Part shown: positions 52,362 through 61,306 of the stretch, one piece after another | Layout of the letters: each line of letters opens with the position of its first letter | Numbering within the stretch: position 1 is the first letter of the stretch | Assembly: GCA_963668535.1 (NCBI GenBank) | Contig: OY764867.1 | Location: 868,001-932,000 of the forward strand | DNA from: F22 sp963668535 | GTDB lineage: Bacteria; Bacteroidota; Bacteroidia; Bacteroidales; Bacteroidaceae | Direction of reading: 5' to 3' | Length of the DNA: 64,000 nucleotides | Notes under the pieces: generated by a model | The model's database searches: none | What the model saw: the letters and a program-made list of their open reading frames with translations, nothing else | Told to the model about the DNA's origin: nothing | Translations under genes and position numbers: made by a program

Positions 52362-52393
52362 AACCGAGGAGCCGACATCGACTCCTCGGCTTT
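52362..52393 (-). terminator. Hairpin after the DksA-like gene
   Basis: 8-bp core stem CCGAGGAG / CTCCTCGG (52364-52371 / 52382-52389) with partial inner pairing. On the minus strand only TTTATA follows, so it may be a weak terminator in the ileS-to-lspA group. Confidence 0.6.
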
Positions 52394-52400
52394 AGAATTT

Positions 52401-52778
52401 TTATCTGTTTTCTTTAGCTTCGATACTAAGCGTAGCATGTGGCACAGCTCGAAGTCGACCGGCAGGAATTAATTTTCCAGTCACTCGACAAATACCATAA
52501 GTCTTATTGTCGATACGTCCAAGGGCTGCTTGCAGACCTTGAATAAACTTCAACTGTCGAGCAGCCATGCGGCCAGCCTCTTCTCTTGTTGTAGATTCCA
52601 AACTATCCCCTAAGCTTTTGTACGTTGGGGACGTATCATCCACACCATTACCTGCGCTATTTGAAAAACTATTTTTCAGCTCTTCATAGTCACGCTGAGC
52701 AATTTCTAATTTCTCTTCTATGATCTGACGAAATTCTTCTAATTCTTCGTCAGTATAACGTGTCTTTTCTTCTGCCAT
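52401..52778 (-). CDS. DksA/TraR-family protein with a degenerate zinc finger
   Basis: 125 residues with an N-terminal coiled coil (about 8-70) that carries acidic residues near the tip, and a C-terminal globular part (YGICRVTGKLIPAGRLRAVPHATLSI). The family binds the RNA polymerase secondary channel and mediates ppGpp effects. Of the four zinc cysteines only one remains, so zinc binding is unlikely. The TGKLIP...RLRAVP sequence is still typical of the DksA fold. It lies between ileS and lspA on the same strand. Confidence 0.85.
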   Translation of the reverse strand: MAEEKTRYTDEELEEFRQIIEEKLEIAQRDYEELKNSFSNSAGNGVDDTSPTYKSLGDSLESTTREEAGRMAARQLKFIQGLQAALGRIDNKTYGICRVTGKLIPAGRLRAVPHATLSIEAKENR

Positions 52779-52903
52779 AATTTAAAATTTGAGTGGTTAG
52801 TTCTTCAATATTATAAGTTCACTATTTTACGTTTTATCCATCTGGACTTCAGGTATTAGTTTTATTAGGTATATGCAAAGAAGCCAAAAATTTTGAAAAG
52901 CTA

Positions 52904-55900
52904 TTACTTCTCAGATGCCCCTTGCACCTTTTCTATATATATTTGGAGCATGTATCCGTCCATATCAAACTCCTGCGTGTCAGCAGGAAGACGATCAACA
53001 ATCTCTAGCTTTTCAGCTAAAACTTGCGCCATTATATACGTTCTATATTCTTCTACTGCGTCATTGCTTTCATCGCAATTTTGCAGCATCACTTGGATTT
53101 TATCCGTAATCTCCAGTCCACTACTCTTACGTATGTTCTGAATACGATTAACCAATTCACGAGCAGTTCCTTCACGCTTTAATTCAGGAGTGACTGTCAC
53201 ATCAAGCGCTACAGTTAGGCGTCCTTCATTAGCAACCAACCAGCCTGGGATATCTTCACTATAAATATCAAGATCGACAGCATCTACAGTTACGGTACTA
53301 CCATCTTGAAGCATAAGAGCTACATGTCCAGTTGTTTCTAATTCAGTAATTTGTGCCTGCTCAAGTTTTTGAACAGCTGCTGCCACCTGCTTCATTTGTT
53401 TCCCAAACTTAGGTCCCAATTTTTTAAAGTCAGGCTTCACGCGTTTTACCAATATACCATTATCGCCTTCTACATATCGAATCTCTTTGACATTTACTTC
53501 GTTCATCACAAGATCCTCTACAGCTTGAAGATGCGTTTTCTGCGTTGCATCTACAACAGGTATCATAATACAAGTCAGCGGCTGACGCACTTTTATACTT
53601 ACCTTACGACGCAATGCCAAAGTCATTGAAGTAACATCTTGAGCGAGTTGCATGCTTGCTTCCAACTCTGAGCGAATCAAACTGTCATCCGCTTTAGGGA
53701 AAGTTGCTAGATGAACACTCATTTCCTTATCACGACCTGTAACAGCCGTCAAATCGTGGAATAAATGATCTGCATAAAATGGAGCAATAGGCGCCATCAA
53801 CTTAGCGACAACTTCCATACAGCGATATAAAGTTTGATAAGCAGCAAGTTTATCTTGAGTAAAGCCACCTCCCCAGAAACGTTTACGGTTTAAACGCACA
53901 TACCAGTTAGATAAATTATCACTTACAAACTCGCTAATCAAACGACCAGCACGAGTTGGTTCGTAAGTATCATAACATTCATCAACTTTCTTGATTAATG
54001 TATTCAATAGAGACAAAATCCATTGGTCAATTTCTGGACGATCTGCTACTGGCACTTCAGCCTGACTGTAGTCAAAACCATCGACATTGGCATACAAAGC
54101 GAAAAAGCTATACGTATTGTATAAAGTAGCAAAGAACTTACGTCGTACCTCATCAATACCTTCTAAGTCGAACTTCAAATTATCCCAAGGTTGCGCATTA
54201 GTAATCATATACCAACGCAAAGGATCACTACCATATTTTTCGATGGTTGAGAATGGATCGACAGCGTTACCTAAACGCTTACTCATTTTGTTTCCATTCT
54301 TATCGAGTACAAGACCGTTGGAAACAACCGCTTTGTACGCTTTACTTTCAAACACCATGCTAGCAATAGCATGTAGCGTAAAGAACCAGCCACGAGTTTG
54401 ATCCACTCCTTCAGCAATAAAATCTGCTGGATAAACTGCTTTGGAATCAAACAAGTCTTTATTCTCAAATGGATAGTGAATTTGCGCATATGGCATTGCA
54501 CCTGAATCGAACCAAACATCTATTAAATCAGCTTCACGCTTCATTGGTTTACCAGATTCAGACACTAACACAATATCATCGACATAAGGACGGTGTAAGT
54601 CAATTTTGTCATAGTTATCCTTAGCGTAGTCACCAGGAACAAAACCATCTTTTGTATAAGGGTTCTCAGACATAAATCCAGCTGCCACTGACTTGTCTAT
54701 TTCCTGACAAAGCTCTTCTATAGAACCTATACAGATTTGTTCACCATCATCATTACGCCAGATTGGAAGCGGAGTACCCCAATAACGCGAACGACTCAAG
54801 TTCCAGTCATTCAAATTCTCAAGCCACTTACCAAAACGACCAGTACCCGTTGATTCAGGTTTCCAATTAATTTCTTTATTGTGCTCAATCATGCGCTCTT
54901 TATATGCCGTAGAGCGAATAAACCAACTATCCAAAGGGTAGTATAATACAGGTTTATCTGTACGCCAACAATGCGGATAATTGTGTGTATGTTTTTCTAT
55001 TTTAAACGCTTGATTATTCATCTTAAGCATCATACAGATACTGATATCTAACGTCTCATCCTGTTCTGTTAATGTTGGGTCATAATCATTCTTTACAAAA
55101 CGACCAGCAAACTCAGCATAAGCATCACTTACATATTCTTGAACAAAAGACTCATCAAGATCATCTAATACATAAAACTTTCCAGTCAGGTCAACCATAG
55201 GACGAGACTCACCTTTTTTATTTAGTAAGTGTAATCCTGGCACACCTGCTTTCTTTGCAACCATGGCATCATCGGCCCCAAAGGTTGGAGCAATATGCAC
55301 GATACCTGTTCCATCTTCTGTTGTTACAAAATCACCTTCAATAACTCTAAAGGCACCTTCACCTGGATTTACCCAAGGAATCAGTTGCTCGTATTCCATA
55401 CCAGCAAGATCAGCTCCTTTATATTCTGCAACAACACGGTAAGGCACAACTTTTTGTCCCTTATTAAATATCATTTCAGCCTCAGCTCCTTGCGCTTTAA
55501 AATGAACATTCAGTAATGGCTTAGCCAAAACAACCGTAATTGGTTCAGCTGTATATTGGTTAAATGTTTGCACAGCCACATAATCAATCTTTGGGCCAAC
55601 AGCTAAGGCTGTATTTGAAGGCAATGTCCAAGGGGTTGTAGTCCATGCGATAAAATAAGCCGTTCCCCACTCGCTCATTTCGGCTTTAGGAACCTTAATT
55701 TTAAATTGAGCGATACACGTTGTATCTTTCACATCGCGATAACAACCTGGTTGATTCAACTCGTGTGAGCTCAAACCCGTACCAGCAGCAGGCGAATATG
55801 GTTGGATAGTATATCCTTTATACAGTAAATCTTTGTTATATAGCTGTTTTAGCAACCACCATAACGTTTCGATATACCGATTATCATAGGTTATGTATGG

Positions 55901-56344
55901 ATCCTTCATGTCCACCCAATAGCCCATTTTATGAGTCAGATCTTCCCATTCATTGGTATACTTCATTACATTTTTACGACACTTAGCATTATACTCAGCC
56001 ACCGTAATGTTTTTACCGATATCCTCTTTGGTGATACCTAATTCCTTTTCAACCCCCAATTCTACAGGTAGGCCATGTGTATCCCAACCAGCCTTGCGCT
56101 TCACTTGGAAGCCTTTCATAGTCTTATAGCGACAGAAAATATCTTTAATACTACGTGCCATCACATGGTGAATACCAGGTTTCCCATTTGCTGATGGGGG
56201 ACCTTCGAAAAACACAAATGATGGGGCACCTTCACGCGCCAACAGACTCTGGGCGAACAAATCTTGTTTGTCCCAGTCACGTAGAACCTCTTTATTAATC
56301 TGAGAGAGGTTAAGCTGATTGTATTCTTTAAACTTCTTACTCAT
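52904..56344 (-). CDS. ileS: Isoleucyl-tRNA synthetase
   Basis: 1146 residues. The class I signatures are present: HIGH-equivalent GKPGIHH in PPSANGKPGIHHVMAR and KMSKRLGNAV. An editing (CP1) domain lies between, and the anticodon-binding and C-terminal domains follow. The length is well above that of E. coli (938), in line with the longer, eukaryote-like IleRS type found in many Bacteroidetes. That type is less sensitive to mupirocin in some species, a point not testable here. dksA-like, lspA and DUF4296 follow on the same strand. A short hairpin (CTCCAA/TTGGAG) lies in its leader. Confidence 0.97.
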   Translation of the reverse strand: MSKKFKEYNQLNLSQINKEVLRDWDKQDLFAQSLLAREGAPSFVFFEGPPSANGKPGIHHVMARSIKDIFCRYKTMKGFQVKRKAGWDTHGLPVELGVEKELGITKEDIGKNITVAEYNAKCRKNVMKYTNEWEDLTHKMGYWVDMKDPYITYDNRYIETLWWLLKQLYNKDLLYKGYTIQPYSPAAGTGLSSHELNQPGCYRDVKDTTCIAQFKIKVPKAEMSEWGTAYFIAWTTTPWTLPSNTALAVGPKIDYVAVQTFNQYTAEPITVVLAKPLLNVHFKAQGAEAEMIFNKGQKVVPYRVVAEYKGADLAGMEYEQLIPWVNPGEGAFRVIEGDFVTTEDGTGIVHIAPTFGADDAMVAKKAGVPGLHLLNKKGESRPMVDLTGKFYVLDDLDESFVQEYVSDAYAEFAGRFVKNDYDPTLTEQDETLDISICMMLKMNNQAFKIEKHTHNYPHCWRTDKPVLYYPLDSWFIRSTAYKERMIEHNKEINWKPESTGTGRFGKWLENLNDWNLSRSRYWGTPLPIWRNDDGEQICIGSIEELCQEIDKSVAAGFMSENPYTKDGFVPGDYAKDNYDKIDLHRPYVDDIVLVSESGKPMKREADLIDVWFDSGAMPYAQIHYPFENKDLFDSKAVYPADFIAEGVDQTRGWFFTLHAIASMVFESKAYKAVVSNGLVLDKNGNKMSKRLGNAVDPFSTIEKYGSDPLRWYMITNAQPWDNLKFDLEGIDEVRRKFFATLYNTYSFFALYANVDGFDYSQAEVPVADRPEIDQWILSLLNTLIKKVDECYDTYEPTRAGRLISEFVSDNLSNWYVRLNRKRFWGGGFTQDKLAAYQTLYRCMEVVAKLMAPIAPFYADHLFHDLTAVTGRDKEMSVHLATFPKADDSLIRSELEASMQLAQDVTSMTLALRRKVSIKVRQPLTCIMIPVVDATQKTHLQAVEDLVMNEVNVKEIRYVEGDNGILVKRVKPDFKKLGPKFGKQMKQVAAAVQKLEQAQITELETTGHVALMLQDGSTVTVDAVDLDIYSEDIPGWLVANEGRLTVALDVTVTPELKREGTARELVNRIQNIRKSSGLEITDKIQVMLQNCDESNDAVEEYRTYIMAQVLAEKLEIVDRLPADTQEFDMDGYMLQIYIEKVQGASEK

Positions 56345-56406
56345 TGTATGAAGGGAAAATGTATTTATTAGACTCCAACATATTGGAGCTCTTTTGTTTC
56401 AAGGCG

Positions 56407-56438
56407 CAAATTTAGAGTTTTTCTAGCTGATATGCAAC
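56407..56438 (-). promoter_or_regulatory. Promoter of ileS
   Basis: On the minus strand a TTG-containing -33 (GTTG at 56438-56435), 20-bp spacer, TAAATTTG (56414-56407). The leader to the ATG is about 60 nt and holds a 6-bp-stem hairpin at 56372-56387. Confidence 0.6.
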
Positions 56439-56526
56439 GATTAATGACTTTTTTAACGCCACTGAACATCAGGATGAAAGTAATTAATAGTGCATTATGC
56501 ATAGATTGCAACTCACAAGTGAGACC

Positions 56527-57336
56527 TTATACCAGTAAATATTTTTGTACTAAATAAGCCACTCCATCTTCTTCATTTGACAAAGTAATTACTTGTGCAG
56601 CATCTTTAACGACATCTTGAGCATTGTCCATAGCAACTCCAAGTCCAGCATATTTAATCATACTCAAATCATTATACCCGTCCCCCACTGCAACCATTTC
56701 ATCTGGTGTCAGGGAAATATGCTTTAAGAGACGCTCTAAACTCAACGCTTTATCTATACCTTTAGGCACTAGCTCCAGAAAGAAGGGCTCAGAACGATAT
56801 GCAGCCATCTTATGCCCCGCTTCTTTATTTATTTGTTTTTCTAGTACAGGCAACTTATCAGGATCACCAACAATCATACATTTATCTGGATTGTACGTTA
56901 CATAATTGGCAAAATGTTCAACTCGCTTAGGCACCATTTTAGTTAAGAACACTTCATGCTGCACATATTGATTTTCTGGATTTTCTGTAATGATATGAGG
57001 GCCATCATAAGTCAATATTGTAGTATTTGATTGATTGGCCAATTTGTGTAACCAAGGCATCAAATCTTGTTCTAACTGTTGTGCATGAATTATTTCTTCT
57101 GTTTTACAATCTACAACATGCCCACCATTAAAAGCTAAAATATATCCACCATAATGGCGCAGTTTGAGCTGCTCAGCCAATGGGGTAATGCCATACAATG
57201 GACGTCCACTTGCCAAAGCGATCTTCATGCCACTTTCTTGTAATTTCAAAAGAACATCCAATGTCGCGGGAGTAATTTCTTTTTTACTATTCGTTAGTGT
57301 ACCATCAAGGTCCAGCACTAATAATTTATAGTCCAT
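56527..57336 (-). CDS. Cof-type HAD-superfamily phosphatase
   Basis: 269 residues with HAD motif I DLDGTLTNS (nucleophile Asp 9), motif II SGRP, a Cof-type cap domain (about 85-185), motif III lysine and motif IV GDGYNDLSMIKYAG. Cof-like enzymes dephosphorylate sugar phosphates and cofactors such as FMN or pyridoxal phosphate, usually with low specificity. All catalytic residues are intact. The gene has a consensus promoter and stands alone. Confidence 0.92.
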   Translation of the reverse strand: MDYKLLVLDLDGTLTNSKKEITPATLDVLLKLQESGMKIALASGRPLYGITPLAEQLKLRHYGGYILAFNGGHVVDCKTEEIIHAQQLEQDLMPWLHKLANQSNTTILTYDGPHIITENPENQYVQHEVFLTKMVPKRVEHFANYVTYNPDKCMIVGDPDKLPVLEKQINKEAGHKMAAYRSEPFFLELVPKGIDKALSLERLLKHISLTPDEMVAVGDGYNDLSMIKYAGLGVAMDNAQDVVKDAAQVITLSNEEDGVAYLVQKYLLV

Positions 57337-57368
57337 ATATTTCTTTTTACCGGTTATAAAATCGGCAC

Positions 57369-57401
57369 CAAAGGTAACGATTATATTTGACGTAGTTCAA
57401 A
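57369..57401 (-). promoter_or_regulatory. Promoter of the HAD phosphatase gene
   Basis: On the minus strand TTTG (57401-57398), 21-bp spacer, TACCTTTG (57376-57369), 33 bp before the ATG. Confidence 0.7.
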
Positions 57402-57501
57402 AATTAAGCATACAGCCTAGTTAAACTATTATAAGAAGAGCAATGAATAGATCTGATTATTAATAGACTTAATATAAAAAAACATACAGGCTCAAAACAA
57501 G

Positions 57502-57536
57502 AAGCGAGCCTAATCAATCGTTAATTAGGCTCGCTT
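57502..57536 (-). terminator. Intrinsic terminator of the DUF3127 gene
   Basis: Perfect 13-bp stem AAGCGAGCCTAAT / ATTAGGCTCGCTT with a 9-base loop, 32 bp after the stop codon. Confidence 0.85.
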
Positions 57537-57567
57537 TATTTCATTATTTGAAGTTTAAGACGCTTTA

Positions 57568-57960
57568 TTAGAAAGGAAGCTCATCACTTTCTGGAGCAAC
57601 TTCATCGGATGCAGCAGAGGCTTGTGGCATACCAGCTGGTGCAGAAGGGAATTCAGTGTTAGCTGCTTCACCAGGCACTGTTCCAGCAGCTGGCATACGT
57701 TCCACACGCCATGCACGAAGACTATTAAACCAACGACCATTCCATTCACGTGCATCCACATCAAAATGCACCTTCAATTCTTCGCCAGGCTGAATATTAA
57801 ATTGATTGATTTTTTCATCGCTAAAAACTTCAAAACACATTTTTTTAGGATACTGATCATGATTCTCAATCACATACTCTTGACAGCTCCAGACATTACC
57901 CTTAGCTGATGTTCCACCACGTTTTTCTAGCACTGCTATAATTTTGCCTTCAAATTCCAT
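57568..57960 (-). CDS. DUF3127-family OB-fold-like protein with SSB-type C-terminal tail
   Basis: 130 residues. The first ~90 residues (MEFEGKIIAVLEKRGG to WFNSLRAWRVERM) match the DUF3127 family, which has the look of an OB fold. A low-complexity Ala/Pro/Glu linker follows. The last residues ESDELPF resemble the acidic tail DDDIPF with which single-stranded DNA-binding protein recruits repair and replication partners. It sits next to and divergent from dnaN. This suggests a replication or repair role, but function is unproven. Confidence 0.82.
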   Translation of the reverse strand: MEFEGKIIAVLEKRGGTSAKGNVWSCQEYVIENHDQYPKKMCFEVFSDEKINQFNIQPGEELKVHFDVDAREWNGRWFNSLRAWRVERMPAAGTVPGEAANTEFPSAPAGMPQASAASDEVAPESDELPF

Positions 57961-58043
57961 ATAATCTTCTTATTTAATATTGTATTTTGATGCGAAAGTA
58001 CGTATTATTTCTCGAATAACCGCATGCATTACTGTTTTTTTAT

Positions 58044-58051
58044 TATCTTTG
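58044..58051 (+). promoter_or_regulatory. Promoter -7 element (TATCTTTG) of dnaN
   Basis: Matches TAnnTTTG, 31 bp before the ATG at 58083. The -33 box is not consensus. Confidence 0.5.
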
Positions 58052-58082
58052 TGTACAGAATAAATGAATCAAAAAAAGACAT

Positions 58083-59213
58083 ATGATTTTTAGTTTTAAG
58101 ATTACTAGTACCGTGCTGTATAGTCACCTTTCATCTATCAGCCGCGTGATTGCTTCAAAAAGTGCCATGCCTATTCTAGAATGTTTTCTTCTAGATCTTC
58201 ACGATGGCAAACTCCTTATTACAGCTGCCGATAGAGACACACGTATTTGTACAGGTGTCGAAGTTGCCTCGCAAGAGGGTACGGGCCGCATCGCATTAAA
58301 AGCAAAGATGCTTATGGAGGCATTAAAGGAGATGTATGAACAGCCTATTGAAATAACAGTATATGACGACTTACGTGTTCGTTTCACATACCGCAATGGT
58401 CAATTTGACCTTGTCGGAGCGAAGCCAGATGAATATCCTACAGATAAAAAGCTAGCTGGAACAACTCAAAAACTTGAAGTGTCTTCTGCATTGCTAAAAA
58501 ATGGTCTAGAACACACTCTTTTTGCTGTTTCTCTTGATAACATGCGTCCATGTATGACAGGTGTTTTCTTTGACATTGCGACAGATAGCATTACTTTTGT
58601 TGCAAGCGATGGACATATGTTGATGAAATACAAGAACAGCACAGCGCAAGCTGATCAAGCAACCTCTTTTATTCTTCCTTCAAAACCAGGTCAATTATTA
58701 AAAGGCATCTTAAAAGGTACTGAAGATGATATGGTTACTATTGAGTTTGATGGTCAACATGCTATTTTCACTATGGAATACGCTAAGATGACATGTAGAC
58801 TTATTGAAGATAATTATCCAGCTTACAACAATGTAATCCCTACAAACAACCCTTATAGAATTATTGTTGATCGTCAAGATCTACTAGGTGCTTTGAAGCG
58901 TGTACAAGTTTTTACTTCTCAGGAAAACAATCTTGTACGTCTAGATATTGCAGATCAAAATATAAAAGTAACCGCACAAGATTTGGATTTTTCTATTGCT
59001 GGTGAAGAGACTGTACCTTGTCAGTACACAGGGGACAATGTCAAGATTGGTTTTAAATCAAAACTTCTTATAGAACAACTCGGTGCTTGTGATTCAGATA
59101 TGGTAGAGATTCAACTTGCTGATCCAACTCGCCCTGGTATTTTTGTTCCTGTAAATTCTGAAGACAATAGTGAATTGACAATGTTATTGATGCCTTTATT
59201 GCTAAACGACTAA
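58083..59213 (+). CDS. dnaN: DNA polymerase III beta subunit (sliding clamp)
   Basis: 376 residues made of three similar clamp domains of ~125 residues. The N-terminus (MIFSFKITSTVLYSHLSSIS) and the C-terminal VNSEDNSELTMLLMPLLLND, including the M-PLLL end common to the clamp, are typical. It encircles DNA and tethers polymerase and repair proteins. It is not beside dnaA here but starts a unit with an exonuclease (14 bp apart) and coaBC. No chromosome origin features were seen nearby. Confidence 0.97.
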   Translation: MIFSFKITSTVLYSHLSSISRVIASKSAMPILECFLLDLHDGKLLITAADRDTRICTGVEVASQEGTGRIALKAKMLMEALKEMYEQPIEITVYDDLRVRFTYRNGQFDLVGAKPDEYPTDKKLAGTTQKLEVSSALLKNGLEHTLFAVSLDNMRPCMTGVFFDIATDSITFVASDGHMLMKYKNSTAQADQATSFILPSKPGQLLKGILKGTEDDMVTIEFDGQHAIFTMEYAKMTCRLIEDNYPAYNNVIPTNNPYRIIVDRQDLLGALKRVQVFTSQENNLVRLDIADQNIKVTAQDLDFSIAGEETVPCQYTGDNVKIGFKSKLLIEQLGACDSDMVEIQLADPTRPGIFVPVNSEDNSELTMLLMPLLLND

Positions 59214-59227
59214 GATAAGGCACAAAA

Positions 59228-60004
59228 ATGAATAGAAAATTACAACTAACCCGTCCACTCGTAGTCTTTGATCTCGAAACAACGGGAACAGATACAGTAA
59301 GAGATCGCATTGTAGAAATTTGTTTGATAAAGGTTTATCCTAATGGAAACGAAGAAAGTCGTACAATGCGTATCAATCCAGAGCAACCTATCCCAGCTAG
59401 TGCGTCAGCGGTACATGGTATTTACGACGAAGACGTGAAAGAATGTCCTACGTTTAAGGAGGCGGCTGAAGATTTAGCTGCAATCATTTCTGATTCTGAT
59501 TTAGCAGGATTCAATTCAAACAGGTTTGATGTTCCGATGCTTGCCGAGGAATTTATACGTGCGGGCATACAAATAGATCTATCATTATGTAAATTAGTGG
59601 ATGCTCAAGTTATATTTCATAAACGAGAACAACGTACACTTGTGGCAGCTTATAAATTCTACTGCGATGGTGATCTAACCGATGCACACAGTGCTGAAGC
59701 AGATACTAGAGCGACCCTTGAAGTTCTTAAAAGCCAGATCAACAAATATGATGATCTTCCTTGTGATATAGATGGGTTATCTGAATATTCAACACAAAAC
59801 CGATCTGTTGACTTCGCACAAAGAATTGTACTCAACGAAAACGACGAGCCTGTATTCAATTTTGGAAAATTCAAAGGACAATCAGTAAAAAAGATACTAC
59901 GTAACGATTCTGGATATTACAATTGGATGATGCAAAGTGATTTCCCTCGTCATACTAAAGCTGTATTAACACGTTTGCGCTTAGAGGCTATTAATGGCCA
60001 ATAA
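59228..60004 (+). CDS. DnaQ-like DEDDh 3'-5' exonuclease with ExoX-like C-terminal domain
   Basis: 258 residues. The DEDDh motifs are present: VFDLETTGTD (D, E), GFNSNRFDVPML (D) and DAHSAEADTRAT (H, D). The last ~70 residues (FNFGKFKGQSVKKILRN and YYNWMMQSDFP) match the small domain found at the C-terminus of ExoX-like exonucleases. It could be the proofreading epsilon subunit or a repair nuclease. The place right after dnaN, 14 bp away, supports a replication role. A clamp-binding motif was not identified. Confidence 0.9.
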   Translation: MNRKLQLTRPLVVFDLETTGTDTVRDRIVEICLIKVYPNGNEESRTMRINPEQPIPASASAVHGIYDEDVKECPTFKEAAEDLAAIISDSDLAGFNSNRFDVPMLAEEFIRAGIQIDLSLCKLVDAQVIFHKREQRTLVAAYKFYCDGDLTDAHSAEADTRATLEVLKSQINKYDDLPCDIDGLSEYSTQNRSVDFAQRIVLNENDEPVFNFGKFKGQSVKKILRNDSGYYNWMMQSDFPRHTKAVLTRLRLEAINGQ

Positions 60005-60012
60005 TCTCAATT

Positions 60013-61251
60013 ATGCATATGAATTATCTTAAAGGAAAGAAAATAGTCCTCGGTATCACAGGAAGCATTGCTGCTTATAAAGCTTGCTATTTGCTTCGTG
60101 GACTTATTAAACAAGGAGCTGAGGTTCAAGTTGTTATAACTCCATCGGGGAAACATTTCATTACACCCACAACTTTAGCAGCACTTAGTGGAAGACCGGT
60201 TATCAGCGAATTTTTCGATAACAAAGATGGTTCTTGGCACAGTCACGTAGACATAGGTTTGTGGGCAGACATGATGTTGATTGCACCATGTAGTGCTTCA
60301 TCACTTGGTAAAATGGCTAATGGGATAGCAGATAATATGCTTGTAACGACTTATCTATCATGCAAAGCCCCAGTTTTTGTGGCTCCAGCTATGGATTTAG
60401 ATATGTATATTCACCCTTCAACTCAGCACAATATTGAAGTTTTGCGTGGATATGGCAACCATATCATTGATCCAACTAGTGGAGAACTAGCCAGCCATTT
60501 AGTTGGCAAAGGACGCATGGAAGAGCCAGAACGAATCGTCGAAATTGTCAATCAATATTTTAAACAAAACGATGACAATTCCACTTCAGAGGCTTCCCCT
60601 CTGAAAGGAAAGAAAGTCCTTATTACAGCTGGGCCAACATACGAAAAAATTGATCCTGTGCGTTTCATAGGTAATCATTCTAGCGGAAAAATGGGTATGG
60701 CTTTGGCTTCTGTCTGTGCTGAAAGAGGAGCTCAAGTGACAGTCATAGCAGGTCCCGGTGTTCCTCGTCCATCTGCCCTAGAAGATGGAGAGATTCATAT
60801 GGTCAATGTAGTTAGCGCTTCTGACATGTACAATGCAGTCATGACTCATCAAGCCTCACAAGACATACTAATAATGTGTGCTGCTGTAGCTGATTACACT
60901 CCTTCTCATCCAGCAGAACAAAAGATCAAACGCGAAGCTGGAGCAGACATGACAATAACACTTACTGGTACACAAGATATTGCTGCCGCTGTAGGCGAGA
61001 AAAAAACAAAGCAACAAATTTTAGTTGGTTTTGCCTTAGAAACTCACGATGCGATGATTAATGCACAAACAAAAATGAAAAAGAAGAATTTAGATCTAAT
61101 AGTCATGAATTCTTTAGAAGATGCTGGGGCAGGTTTTGGGCACGAAACCAACAAAGTAACTCTAATTACACCTAACGATGACGAAACGCTTCCTTTAATG
61201 AAAAAGAGAGAAGTAGCTGTTCATATTGTTAATAAAATTTGCCAACTATAA
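60013..61251 (+). CDS. coaBC: Bifunctional phosphopantothenoylcysteine decarboxylase/synthase
   Basis: 412 residues (or 410 from the second ATG at 60019). The N-terminal CoaC flavoprotein half has GITGSIAAYKACYLL, HVDIGLWADMMLIAPCSASS and PAMDLDMYIHPST. The C-terminal CoaB half has VLITAGPTYEKIDPVRFIGN, and AAVADYTPSHPAEQKIKR. Together they convert 4'-phosphopantothenate and cysteine to 4'-phosphopantetheine for CoA. It is 8 bp after the exonuclease gene in the dnaN unit. A bidirectional terminator follows. Confidence 0.96.
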   Translation: MHMNYLKGKKIVLGITGSIAAYKACYLLRGLIKQGAEVQVVITPSGKHFITPTTLAALSGRPVISEFFDNKDGSWHSHVDIGLWADMMLIAPCSASSLGKMANGIADNMLVTTYLSCKAPVFVAPAMDLDMYIHPSTQHNIEVLRGYGNHIIDPTSGELASHLVGKGRMEEPERIVEIVNQYFKQNDDNSTSEASPLKGKKVLITAGPTYEKIDPVRFIGNHSSGKMGMALASVCAERGAQVTVIAGPGVPRPSALEDGEIHMVNVVSASDMYNAVMTHQASQDILIMCAAVADYTPSHPAEQKIKREAGADMTITLTGTQDIAAAVGEKKTKQQILVGFALETHDAMINAQTKMKKKNLDLIVMNSLEDAGAGFGHETNKVTLITPNDDETLPLMKKREVAVHIVNKICQL

Positions 61252-61269
61252 GTTGTATCATTTTTATAC

Positions 61270-61306
61270 AAAAGCTGCTCAGACTCATGGTTTGAGCAGC
61301 TTTTTT
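61270..61306. terminator. Bidirectional terminator between coaBC and mutY
   Basis: Perfect 12-bp stem AAAAGCTGCTCA / TGAGCAGCTTTT with an 11-base loop. T-runs on both strands; it serves coaBC on + and mutY on -. Confidence 0.88.
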
